In this document: piece after piece, positions 1 to 6,785 of the stretch
Position numbering within the stretch: the stretch's first letter is position 1
How the letters are laid out: each line of letters begins with the position of its first letter
Source of the DNA: Candidatus Omnitrophota bacterium
Lineage (GTDB): Bacteria; Omnitrophota; Gorgyraeia; Tantalellales; Tantalellaceae
Assembly: GCA_030617085.1 (NCBI GenBank)
Contig: JAUWWB010000007.1
Location: 1 to 17,214, forward strand
Reading direction: 5' to 3'
Length of the DNA: 17,214 bases
Program-made: the position numbers and the translations under genes
The notes under the pieces: generated by a model
What the model was told of the DNA's origin: nothing
The model's input: only the letters and a program-made list of their open reading frames with translations
Databases searched by the model: none

Positions 1-43
1 GTCGGAATAGTGCGTTTCCCGTTTTACGGCCCGCAAGGGTCGT

Positions 44-95
44 GGGGTCAGGTCTTGAAATTTCAAAAAAATGTTAAATGTCAAGACCTGACCCC
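44..95. repeat. GGGGTCAG-type palindrome, left copy
   Basis: Arms of 15 bp (44-58 and 81-95) are perfect inverted repeats beginning GGGGTCAGGTCTTGA, around a 22-nt AT-rich loop. The right arm ends one base before the stop codon of the GH3 gene. The same arm sequence recurs at 1761-1810, so this is a dispersed element and not a one-off terminator. Palindromes with this GGGGTCAG head often accompany REP-associated (Y1/IS200-like) transposases in other genomes (from memory); no transposase gene is present here. Confidence 0.85.
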
Positions 96-96
96 G

Positions 97-1749
97 CTAT
101 GTTACCTCTTCCTCAATATCAAAACCCTCCCGGAAATGCGGATCAGCGGTTAGCACAGGAGGTTTGAACTGGGTGTCATTGGCGCCTTCTCCGGCCTTCC
201 TTGAGCGGTAGCGTTCGAATTCCCCCTTTCTCAATATTCTGAGAACGGGATCTCCCACGAGGCGCGCGTTTCTCTTATCGTGGTACATCACGTTTTTCGC
301 GCGCAATCCTTCTTCGACAGACCTTAACAGTCCCCTTTTCTTGCCGGGAGAGGCCTCGCCGTCAAATTCCACCAGGAAGACGTAGCGGGGAGGATGCCCC
401 CACTCAATGGAAACGGTAAAGAACTCGAGCGCTACTCCGTGCAGTTCGGAGGCTTCGTTTACCGCTTCGCTCACCTGCGCTTCATACAGTTTCTCGCCGG
501 CTAAAGAGGTGCAGTTAAGCCCCCTTTGAACAAACTCTATCACAGGCGTCCTCTCAAAGAAACCCGTGACACGGATAATGTCATCAATATCGTACCGGTA
601 TAGTCCGCCCGGGGTGGTCACTATCACGAAGTACTCCCTGCCCTCTTCCAGCTGATCACACAGAAGAAACCTTTTATCGTTCTTATCCGCGTCCTCCCTG
701 GGGACGAATTCATAGAAGTTGGTGTTGATAGCGAGCACCCCTTCGGCGCCGTCATCGCTGGTCGGTATCGAACACCGTGCCTCCGTGGAAATATATCCGA
801 AATCCCTTACGGGGATATCCCCGAAATATTTTCGGATTTCTTTCAGGTACAACTTCAGCATCCCGCCCTTCCAGCACTCTATGAGTTCCAGACCCCTCCA
901 GATCTCTCCGGGCAACAGTTCCCCTTTTTCCTTCAGGATCGCCCGCAGCTGATGAGCCCTTTCAGGGTTCGGCTTAAACGTTTTCTCTATTTCTTTCCTG
1001 ATACCTTCGGGTATATTAAGACTCCTCTCGAGCGTGCCGTGCTCTATGTCATTTATTATCTTCTCTTTCCATTGCTCTATCTTCCTGCATAGCAGAACAA
1101 CGGTGCCGGGGGAGGGTGTAGCTACGACGGTGATATCGCATTCGAGGGCGATTCTCAATATGCAGTAGTACCTCGACTCGTAGTCGGTGATGTCAAACAC
1201 CTGACAGGGCACGGCGTACAGCCGCCTTATCGGCCCGGGCAGGTTCCTGTACCCGAACCCCGTCTCATACCCGTATGGCACGCCTGAGCCGGTAAACCCT
1301 TTTATCGCGGTGTTCACTACCGCGAGTATCTTCCCCTTGAGCACCCCTGGATGGTCCCTGCTTGTATAGTACGCCCAGAGGTTAGTGACTTCGTTTTTTC
1401 CTGCCAGTGAACATTTCGTAACCGGGATGAATTTCGGCTTGCTGGTGGTTCCGCTGGTGAGGCCGAAGAACACGGGCTTTTCCGCGGTAAGGACGTTAAG
1501 TTCGCCTTCGGCCATCCTCTCCGTGTACGGACTGAGACTCTCGCAGGTGCTGACGGGGACGACTTCCTGGTATTCCTCTACCGACCTTATGCGCGAAAAC
1601 CCATGTTTCCTGCCGTATTCGGTATTCCTGTTCCGCGCCAGACATTCAAACAGCACCTTTTTCTGGAACCTTGCCGGATCGGTAGTAGCCCTCTCAAACG
1701 CCCTGGCTCTCCGGGCTAAAATATTTAAGATAAACCGCGTGAAATTCAT
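97..1749 (-). CDS. GH3-family acyl-acid adenylating / amido synthetase-like protein
   Basis: This 550-residue protein belongs to the GH3 auxin-responsive-promoter family. In plants these enzymes adenylate a carboxylic acid and conjugate it to an amino acid; bacterial members have mostly unknown substrates. Three ANL-like motifs are visible: the P-loop-like LTSGTTSKPK at residues 97-106, YISTEA at 319-324, and the hinge/ATP motif with YRYDIDD around 385-390. Length matches the family's usual 500-600 residues. No signal peptide or membrane segment is evident, so it is probably cytoplasmic. The ATG at 1747-1749 has no recognisable Shine-Dalgarno sequence, and a 50-bp perfect palindrome ends 11 nt upstream. 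The TAG stop directly abuts another copy. It follows the DUF429 gene on the same strand. Being bracketed by palindromes suggests an accessory, possibly transferred gene. Family is sure; substrate is unknown. Confidence 0.9.
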   Translation of the reverse strand: MNFTRFILNILARRARAFERATTDPARFQKKVLFECLARNRNTEYGRKHGFSRIRSVEEYQEVVPVSTCESLSPYTERMAEGELNVLTAEKPVFFGLTSGTTSKPKFIPVTKCSLAGKNEVTNLWAYYTSRDHPGVLKGKILAVVNTAIKGFTGSGVPYGYETGFGYRNLPGPIRRLYAVPCQVFDITDYESRYYCILRIALECDITVVATPSPGTVVLLCRKIEQWKEKIINDIEHGTLERSLNIPEGIRKEIEKTFKPNPERAHQLRAILKEKGELLPGEIWRGLELIECWKGGMLKLYLKEIRKYFGDIPVRDFGYISTEARCSIPTSDDGAEGVLAINTNFYEFVPREDADKNDKRFLLCDQLEEGREYFVIVTTPGGLYRYDIDDIIRVTGFFERTPVIEFVQRGLNCTSLAGEKLYEAQVSEAVNEASELHGVALEFFTVSIEWGHPPRYVFLVEFDGEASPGKKRGLLRSVEEGLRAKNVMYHDKRNARLVGDPVLRILRKGEFERYRSRKAGEGANDTQFKPPVLTADPHFREGFDIEEEVT

Positions 1750-1760
1750 CTTGAAAATGC

Positions 1761-1810
1761 GGGGTCAGGTCTTGAATTTTGCCTGAATTCAAAATTCAAG
1801 ACCTGACCCC
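1761..1810. repeat. GGGGTCAG-type palindrome, perfect 20-bp arms
   Basis: The arms at 1761-1780 and 1791-1810 are perfect 20-bp inverted repeats around a 10-nt spacer, between the DUF429 stop and the GH3 start. The first 15 bases of the arm equal those of the element at 44-95. No T-run follows on the minus strand, so a plain rho-independent terminator is unlikely. In mRNA it would form a long hairpin just ahead of the GH3 start codon. Confidence 0.9.
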
Positions 1811-1819
1811 GATCCTATT

Positions 1820-2419
1820 TTATTCTCCCGGGACTATTATTTCTCCGTGTTTGTCGCCTTCCCCGAAAGACCTGCTGCTTCCATTATCCCAGTAGTAGGC
1901 AGTAATTGCCGCGCATACGGCGTCCAGGACGTCCTGGCCGTTCTTTTTGGTGATGTGGCTGAAGGGCAGGTCTACGCGGATGCCGGGATCTTTCAGAACT
2001 TTATACGACGCGGTGGGGAAGACTTCTATAACGTTCCGACCGTAATAGCTGTCAAAAGCCCTGAACAGATCAAATCCCACCCTCATCCATTCATACCTTG
2101 CCTCTCCGATCTCTGTTCTGGTAGGCGACCATTGCGGGTTCGCGAGGCCTTCTTTCTTTATTTCCCTCTCGCATTGCCTCCCGCATTTAGGCCCGGGGGA
2201 CAGGCGCCTGGGCGAATCTATCGCGATGACCGCTCTCTTCCCGTAGTCCCTCCAGATCTCCCCCGCCAGAAGCGCGGCGTCCTTCCTCTTCCGAATCCTT
2301 CTAAACCTGATATCTTCAACCGTCATCCGCCTGTTTTTCCGGTTCAAAACGGCGATCACCTGATCCCTCTTGCTCCCGGCAACATCTATTCCTATGTATC
2401 TTTTCTGCTCGTTACTCAT
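1820..2419 (-). CDS. DUF429 family protein (predicted RNase H-fold nuclease-like)
   Basis: This 199-residue protein matches the DUF429 pattern. GIDVAGSK comes near the N-terminus (about 9-16), then AIDSP, then a Cys-containing stretch CGRQCERE, then EVFPTASYK, and a C-terminal DVLDAVCAAITA helix. The N-terminal GIDVA, the middle AIDSP and the C-terminal D.LDA segment are what would place acidic residues in an RNase H/RuvC-like fold. The family is uncharacterised, so no reaction can be named. The ATG at 2417-2419 has no clear Shine-Dalgarno sequence. The gene lies 25 nt downstream of a half GGGGTCAG element and ends 9 nt before a full one. Family call is good; function is open. Confidence 0.85.
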   Translation of the reverse strand: MSNEQKRYIGIDVAGSKRDQVIAVLNRKNRRMTVEDIRFRRIRKRKDAALLAGEIWRDYGKRAVIAIDSPRRLSPGPKCGRQCEREIKKEGLANPQWSPTRTEIGEARYEWMRVGFDLFRAFDSYYGRNVIEVFPTASYKVLKDPGIRVDLPFSHITKKNGQDVLDAVCAAITAYYWDNGSSRSFGEGDKHGEIIVPGE

Positions 2420-2444
2420 GACCGAAGACGCGGGAGAGGAGACC

Positions 2445-2466
2445 TTAATTGTTAGGCTCTGACCCC
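2445..2466. repeat. Half of a GGGGTCAG-type palindrome
   Basis: On the minus strand this reads GGGGTCAGAGCC followed by TAACAATTAA. It shares the GGGGTCAG head with the two full palindromes but has no partner arm nearby. It sits between the GIY-YIG stop codon and the DUF429 start, so three successive gene junctions in this corner carry this motif. Confidence 0.6.
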
Positions 2467-2468
2467 GA

Positions 2469-2732
2469 TTACTGTTCCTGACTAATAGCTCCCCGCAATA
2501 CCTGTTTTATTGTTGCTCTGCCCTTTGTAGTCTTAAAGTATCGTTCTCTTCGTAACGCGTCTTCTTTGGAAAGGTGTGCTTCATAGTAGATAAGTTTGAG
2601 AGGTCGTCCGGGGCGAGTGCTGGAGACTTCTCCATAATTGTGGTCTTCCAGTCTTTTCGAAAGGTCGCTGGTAAAGCCGATATAGAATTTCTTGTCTTTC
2701 AAACTAAATAGAACGTAGACATAATAATACAT
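2469..2732 (-). CDS. Small GIY-YIG domain protein (UPF0213/YhbQ-like)
   Basis: An 87-residue single-domain GIY-YIG protein. It begins MYYYVYVLFS, with the second half of the signature as KFYIGFT. The conserved arginine/histidine region is KRLEDHN and the metal-binding glutamate is probably in ALRRERYFK. The length matches stand-alone family members, which are structure-selective or non-specific nucleases in the few tested cases; the target here is unknown. The reading frame stays open upstream through the tRNA-Gln gene, but that extension is only tRNA sequence read as protein. I start at the ATG at 2730-2732, where homology begins. There is no Shine-Dalgarno sequence, and a terminator-like hairpin ends 15 nt upstream, so expression would need read-through or a cryptic promoter. 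Confidence 0.8.
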   Translation of the reverse strand: MYYYVYVLFSLKDKKFYIGFTSDLSKRLEDHNYGEVSSTRPGRPLKLIYYEAHLSKEDALRRERYFKTTKGRATIKQVLRGAISQEQ

Positions 2733-2739
2733 GGGCAAC

Positions 2740-2773
2740 AAAAATTTGCCCCGCACCACGTTGGGTGCGGGGC
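2740..2773 (-). terminator. Rho-independent terminator after tRNA-Gln
   Basis: A perfect 10-bp GC-rich stem (2748-2757 with 2764-2773) has a 6-nt loop. On the minus strand it is followed by AAATTTTTG, with the T-run at 2740-2744. Position and polarity fit termination of the tRNA transcript. Confidence 0.65.
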
Positions 2774-2794
2774 ACCTCACCACTCCGGATATGG

Positions 2795-2828
2795 AAAAAT
2801 GCTTGCACCGAACCCTACGTGGTTCGGT
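2795..2828 (-). terminator. Second hairpin with T-run directly at the tRNA 3' end
   Basis: An 8-bp perfect stem (2807-2814 with 2821-2828) has a 6-nt loop and begins at the last base of the tRNA CCA end. On the minus strand a run of five T (2795-2799) follows after 7 nt. That gap is long for a canonical terminator, so it may instead be a processing or antitermination structure preceding the stronger terminator downstream. Confidence 0.45.
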
Positions 2829-2901
2829 GGCTGGGACGCCTGGATTCGAACCAGGAATGACTGATCCAGAGCCAGTAGTGTTACCGTTACACCACGTCCC
2901 A
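2828..2901 (-). tRNA. tRNA-Gln (anticodon CUG), CCA encoded
   Basis: The 74-nt minus-strand sequence folds as a complete cloverleaf. The 7-bp acceptor stem is TGGGACG with CGTCCCA. The D-arm region contains GGTAAC. The anticodon stem ACTGG/TCAGT carries loop CTCTGGA with anticodon CTG. The T-arm CCTGG/CCAGG has loop TTCGAAT. Discriminator G is followed by an encoded CCA (2828-2830). It reads CAG codons. It lies on the same strand as, and about 0.9 kb downstream of, glnS, whose product would charge it. Confidence 0.95.
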
Positions 2902-2928
2902 GCGTTGTGTTTGACAGGCTTCACACTA

Positions 2929-2956
2929 ATTATACTATATGGAGCCGATTTTTAAA
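2929..2956 (-). promoter_or_regulatory. Candidate sigma-70-type promoter of tRNA-Gln
   Basis: On the minus strand a perfect TATAAT (2929-2934) lies 16 nt downstream of TTTAAA (2951-2956), a 4/6 match to TTGACA. The -10 box lies 27 nt upstream of the tRNA 5' end, leaving a leader of about 20 nt, which is plausible for a processed tRNA precursor. Confidence 0.6.
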
Positions 2957-2972
2957 GGGAATTATTTTATTT

Positions 2973-3629
2973 TTATTTTTCCAGCTTTAGGTTTTCGGTA
3001 ACCGAGCTTTTGCCAATAACTATCAATGCGCTGTCGGCACTCAGCTTGAAGTCGGATTTTGGTATCAGGTGAAATTTATCAAGAAGCACATTTTTCACGG
3101 CTATTACCTCGATATCATATTTGTCCCGCAGCCTGAGTTCACCCAATGTCTTTCCTACCAAATTATCGGGAACGGCCATCTCGACAATACTGTAGTCCTC
3201 AGCCAGCGGAATGTGCTCAACAAGGTTTTTTGTGGTTAATTTCATGGCCAACCCAATGGCTACATCCTTTTCAGGCAAGATAACATCCGTAGCCCCAACC
3301 AATTTTAATATCTTGCCATGATTGTTATTCGCGGCTTTCGCTATAATGTTATTGATCCCAAGAGTTTTAAGATAGGATACGGTTAATACGCTCGATGATA
3401 TATCATCTCCCATGCTTACTATGACAGCGTCGGTCGTGCTATCTACAAATTTAGACAAAGTTTTTTCATCCCTAAGATCAACGGCTATCGCGCGAGTCAC
3501 GTTGTCTTTAATATCCTCGATCTTCTTATCGTCCTCATCGATAGCCAGCACCTCATGCCGTCGTTCGGACAAAGCAATCGCTATATCATAACCGAAATGA
3601 TCCAGGCCTATTACTACGAAACGCTTCAT
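2973..3629 (-). CDS. ktrA: KtrA/TrkA-type potassium channel regulatory (RCK) protein
   Basis: A 218-residue protein with an RCK_N Rossmann domain (about 1-130) and an RCK_C domain (about 135-218). This is the size and layout of KtrA, the cytoplasmic nucleotide-binding gating ring of KtrAB K+ uptake systems. The N-terminal beta-alpha-beta reads VVIGLDHFG, so the usual GxGxxG has Asp in place of the middle Gly. The ribose-binding acidic residue at the end of strand 2 (VLAIDED) is kept. The frame is open 36 codons further upstream through a stem-loop. I choose the ATG at 3627-3629 because GGAGGG lies 5 nt upstream and homology starts there. No KtrB/TrkH pore gene is adjacent. By eye the gene is more AT-rich than its neighbours. 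Confidence 0.88.
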   Translation of the reverse strand: MKRFVVIGLDHFGYDIAIALSERRHEVLAIDEDDKKIEDIKDNVTRAIAVDLRDEKTLSKFVDSTTDAVIVSMGDDISSSVLTVSYLKTLGINNIIAKAANNNHGKILKLVGATDVILPEKDVAIGLAMKLTTKNLVEHIPLAEDYSIVEMAVPDNLVGKTLGELRLRDKYDIEVIAVKNVLLDKFHLIPKSDFKLSADSALIVIGKSSVTENLKLEK

Positions 3630-3634
3630 TTTTT

Positions 3635-3640
3635 CCCTCC
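3635..3640 (-). promoter_or_regulatory. Shine-Dalgarno that fixes the ktrA start
   Basis: GGAGGG on the minus strand sits 5 nt before the ATG at 3629. It decides against the longer in-frame start at 3737. Confidence 0.8.
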
Positions 3641-3671
3641 GAACAAGGACTTCCCCCCGATTATGAATGAA

Positions 3672-3709
3672 CCCCGCATCCCGGCGCCCCTTCGCAACAC
3701 GATGCGGGG
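3672..3709. repeat. Stem-loop in the glnS-ktrA spacer
   Basis: CCCCGCATC (3672-3680) pairs perfectly with GATGCGGGG (3701-3709) around a 20-nt loop. No T-run follows on either strand. The 130-nt spacer holds nothing else I can name. The hairpin may be a dispersed palindromic element or an mRNA boundary structure. Confidence 0.5.
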
Positions 3710-3759
3710 CATCTACAAGCCAGGGGGTTGAACCCAAAACAGGAAAGAACCGGATTTTT

Positions 3760-5448
3760 TCATTTTTCGCCTTTTTTTTCGATCTTTGCCCATGTGTCCC
3801 GCAAGGATACGGTTCGGTTGAAGACCGGCTTTTCCGGGGTGGAATCGACGGGATCGGCGCAGAAGTAGCCGAGTCTTTCGAACTGGTAGCGGCTTCCGGG
3901 GGGGGCGTTCTTCAGGGATGGCTCAAGCTTGCATGACGTAAGGGCCTCAAGTGAGTCGGGGTTAAGGTTTGATGTGAAGTCCTGCCCTTCCTCCGTCTCG
4001 TTGGGGTCGCGCTTTGTGAAAAGATGGTCCCACAGCCGCACTTCGGCCTCACAGGCATGTTTCGCCGATACCCAGTGCAGCGTCCCCTTCACCTTGCGCC
4101 CGTCGGGGGCATCTCCGCCGCGCGTTTCGGGATCATAGGTGCAGCGCAGTTCTACCACGTCTCCATTCTCGTCCTTCACCACATCCGTGCAGGTAATGAA
4201 ATAGGCGTAGCGCAGACGCACTTCGCGTCCGGGAGCGAGCCGGAAGAACTTTTTAGGCGGCTCTTCGCGGAAATCGTCACGCTCGATGTATATCTCCCGC
4301 GAGAACGGGACCTTTCTTGTTCCCGCGGACGGGTCTTCCGGGTTGTTGATCGCCTCCAGCTCTTCTTCGGTGTCTTCCGGGTAGTTGGTTATTACCACCT
4401 TTAGAGGACGCAGGACCGCCATGACGCGCTGGGCCGTCCTGTTAAGTTCCTCACGTATGCAGTTTTCGAGGAGGGCGATGTCCACGATGCTGTTCATCTT
4501 TGCCACGCCGATAACATCACAAAACTTTCTTATGGACTCAGGCGTATATCCCCTTCTTCGAAAACCCGATATCGTGGGCATGCGGGGGTCGTCCCACCCG
4601 CTTACGCGGCCTTCTTTCACAAGCCGCAGGAGCTTCCGCTTGCTGAGGACCGTATGGCTCAGGTTGAGCCTCGCGAACTCTATCTGCTGAGGATGATAGG
4701 CCCCGAGCTGGTCAAGTATCCAGTCGTACGGCGCGCGGTTGTTCTCGAACTCAAGCGTGCATATGGAATGGGTTATCCCCTCGATCGAATCGGAAATGCA
4801 ATGCGCGAAATCGTACATCGGGTATATGCACCACTTATCCCCCGTGCGATGATGCGACTGGCGCATTATGCGGTAAAAGACGGAGTCGCGCATCAGCATG
4901 TTCGGATGGGCCATGTCGATCTTGCCGCGCAGTACGCGCGAGCCGTCCTCGAACTCGCCGCCCCTCATCCGTTCGAAGAGGTCCAGGTTTTCTTCGATAG
5001 ACCTGTCCCGGTACGGACTTTCCTTCCCGGGCTCGGTCAAAGTGCCGCGATATTCCCTTATCTGGTCGGCGTTAAGGTCGCATACATACGCCTTGCCCTT
5101 TTTAATGAGTTGCACCGCGTACTCATAAAGCCGTTCAAAATAATCGGAGGCATAGTACAGCCGGTCGCCCCAGTCGAACCCCAGCCATTTTACGTCCTCC
5201 ATGATGGACCTCACATATTCCATCTCTTCCCTGGTGGGATTCGTATCGTCCATCCGGAGGTTGCAGAGACCCTCATAGTCCCGCGCTATCCCGAAATTCA
5301 GGCATATGGACTTGGCGTGCCCTATATGCAGATACCCGTTCGGCTCCGGCGGAAACCGCGTGTGCACCCTCCCGCCGTATTTATTCGTCTTGAGATCCTC
5401 GTCTATGATCTCCGTGATAAAGTTCGATGTTTTTTTCGATGTCTCCAT
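3760..5448 (-). CDS. glnS: Glutaminyl-tRNA synthetase
   Basis: A 562-residue class Ic aminoacyl-tRNA synthetase that charges tRNA-Gln with glutamine in the cytoplasm. The HIGH signature is exact (HIGH, residues 41-44, after FPPEPNGYL), and the KMSKS loop is VLSKRK at 267-272. The GlnRS-specific anticodon-binding beta-barrel region continues to the C-terminus. Length is close to the roughly 550 residues of the E. coli enzyme, so it is complete. The ATG at 5446-5448 follows the gltX stop by only 2 nt, implying translational coupling; the Shine-Dalgarno sequence is weak. A true GlnRS means Gln-tRNA need not be made by GatCAB transamidation. The matching tRNA-Gln(CUG) lies downstream. Confidence 0.97.
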   Translation of the reverse strand: METSKKTSNFITEIIDEDLKTNKYGGRVHTRFPPEPNGYLHIGHAKSICLNFGIARDYEGLCNLRMDDTNPTREEMEYVRSIMEDVKWLGFDWGDRLYYASDYFERLYEYAVQLIKKGKAYVCDLNADQIREYRGTLTEPGKESPYRDRSIEENLDLFERMRGGEFEDGSRVLRGKIDMAHPNMLMRDSVFYRIMRQSHHRTGDKWCIYPMYDFAHCISDSIEGITHSICTLEFENNRAPYDWILDQLGAYHPQQIEFARLNLSHTVLSKRKLLRLVKEGRVSGWDDPRMPTISGFRRRGYTPESIRKFCDVIGVAKMNSIVDIALLENCIREELNRTAQRVMAVLRPLKVVITNYPEDTEEELEAINNPEDPSAGTRKVPFSREIYIERDDFREEPPKKFFRLAPGREVRLRYAYFITCTDVVKDENGDVVELRCTYDPETRGGDAPDGRKVKGTLHWVSAKHACEAEVRLWDHLFTKRDPNETEEGQDFTSNLNPDSLEALTSCKLEPSLKNAPPGSRYQFERLGYFCADPVDSTPEKPVFNRTVSLRDTWAKIEKKGEK

Positions 5449-5450
5449 TT

Positions 5451-6734
5451 TTATCCAACCGCTTCGCGCATGCGCTCCAGCGTTTTTTCCTTCCCCAGGA
5501 CCTCCATCATCTCAAAGAGGCCGGCGCCCTTCATCTTCCCGCTTATCGCCATGCGGGTGGGGTGTATGATCTCGCCTGCCTTGAGGCCTTTTTCTTCAGC
5601 CATGGCGCGGCAGGCCTCTTCTATTCTCTCGTGGGAAAAGTCATCGCGGCCCTCGAGCCGGCCGGCGAATTCCCTGAGGCATTCCCTGTTCTTCTTGCTT
5701 TCCAGATATTTTCTCTTGCCCTTCTCGTCGACGGGATAGTCGTCTTTGAAGAAGCAATCGGTCAGGCCGAAAAACTCCGACAGCGTCTTTATGCGGACCT
5801 GATAAAGGCCTATGAGCTTCAGAAGCATCTCGTCCCCCGCAATGTCCGCCTTCACGCCGTCGGCAGCCAGCTGCTTCTTGATCAAGGGGAGAAGTTCTTC
5901 CACCTTTTTCGCCATGATGTATTCGCCGTTCATCCACCTGAGCTTCTGTATGTCGAAGCGCGCCTGGACGTCGCTCATCTTTTCGAGCTCGAATATCTCC
6001 ACGGCCTCGCCCAGCGAAATTATTTCCCGGTCTTCGCCCGGAGACCAGCCAAGAAGCATCAGGTAATTGGCCAGCGCTTCCGGCAAAAAGCCCTCGCGCA
6101 TGTATTCGTCAACCGATACCGCGCCATGCCTTTTGGACAGCTTGGCTCCGTCGGCTCCCATCATGAGCGGCATGTGCGCGAATTTGGGCACCTCGTGGCC
6201 CAGAGCTTCGCAGAAAAGTATCTGCTTGGGAGTGTTGGGGATATGGTCGTCGCCCCTGATGATATGGGTTATGTCAAGTTCGGCGTCGTCCACGACGCAG
6301 CAGAAGTTATACGCGGGGGAACCGTCTGACTTGATCATCACCTGGTCTTTGATATCGTCTGTGTTGAAGGTTATCTTGCCGTGGATGATATCGTCGACCT
6401 CGATGGCGCGGCCTTTTTCCACCTTGAAGATGATCGCATCGCCCTCCGTGTACGCCTTGCCGGCGGCGAGGATCTTCTCGGCCTTTTCCCTGTAAACGTC
6501 AAACCTCCGGCTCTGGTACATCGGCTCGCCGTCCCAGTTAAGCCCCATCCATCTAAGGTCCCTGAGGATCTCCCGGAGATACTTCTCATCAGACCTGACC
6601 CGGTCCGTGTCCTCTATACGAAGCAGGAATTTCCCACCGGTATGCCTGGCGAACAGCCAGTTCACCAGCGCGGTCCGCGCGCTCCCCAGGTGCAAGACCC
6701 CTGTTGGGCTTGGGGCAAAACGTACTTTTATCAT
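5451..6734 (-). CDS. gltX: Glutamyl-tRNA synthetase, compact form
   Basis: A 427-residue class Ic synthetase that attaches glutamate to tRNA-Glu. FAPSPTG leads into the HIGH-equivalent HLGS (15-18), and the KMSKS loop is KLSKR (198-202). The C-terminal anticodon-binding region contains LRWMNGEYI. It is about 40 residues shorter than typical 470-residue bacterial GluRS. The loss falls between GKAY (about 92-95) and IIFKV (about 101-105), where others carry the connective-peptide insertion that holds a zinc site in E. coli. Both flanks align well and the frame is intact, so this is a natural deletion and not a frameshift. AAGGAG lies 5 nt before the ATG at 6732-6734. It is the first gene of a tight gltX-glnS pair. 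Confidence 0.96.
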   Translation of the reverse strand: MIKVRFAPSPTGVLHLGSARTALVNWLFARHTGGKFLLRIEDTDRVRSDEKYLREILRDLRWMGLNWDGEPMYQSRRFDVYREKAEKILAAGKAYTEGDAIIFKVEKGRAIEVDDIIHGKITFNTDDIKDQVMIKSDGSPAYNFCCVVDDAELDITHIIRGDDHIPNTPKQILFCEALGHEVPKFAHMPLMMGADGAKLSKRHGAVSVDEYMREGFLPEALANYLMLLGWSPGEDREIISLGEAVEIFELEKMSDVQARFDIQKLRWMNGEYIMAKKVEELLPLIKKQLAADGVKADIAGDEMLLKLIGLYQVRIKTLSEFFGLTDCFFKDDYPVDEKGKRKYLESKKNRECLREFAGRLEGRDDFSHERIEEACRAMAEEKGLKAGEIIHPTRMAISGKMKGAGLFEMMEVLGKEKTLERMREAVG

Positions 6735-6757
6735 TTTTTCTCCTTCGAGGCTTTGCA

Positions 6758-6785
6758 GGGACTAGGGACTGGGGATTGGGGACTG
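6758..6785. repeat. Heptamer array A-left (GGGACTA type)
   Basis: Four perfect-length 7-bp units read GGGACTA, GGGACTG, GGGATTG and GGGACTG on the plus strand. The TAG stop of the S23-type gene (6762-6764) is inside the first unit, and its last residues QSPIPSP are translated from the array. It is the opposite-strand counterpart of the array at 7164-7216. Confidence 0.85.

Noticed and set aside
1761..1810. Rho-independent terminator between the DUF429 and GH3 genes
   Set aside because: The hairpin is long and perfect but lacks a following T-run on either strand, and the same arm recurs elsewhere, so a dispersed element is the better reading.
2733..2924. N-terminal extension of the GIY-YIG protein
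   Set aside because: These codons are the tRNA-Gln gene and two hairpins read in frame; family homology starts at 2732.
2911..2936. Plus-strand promoter with a perfect TTGACA
   Set aside because: TTGACA with a poor -10 (TACTAT at 16 nt) points into no plus-strand gene, and the better-placed minus-strand promoter for the tRNA occupies the same bases.
4654..5739. Plus-strand open frame of 361 codons opposite glnS/gltX
   Set aside because: Shadow of two clear synthetase genes; it has no ribosome binding site or motif.
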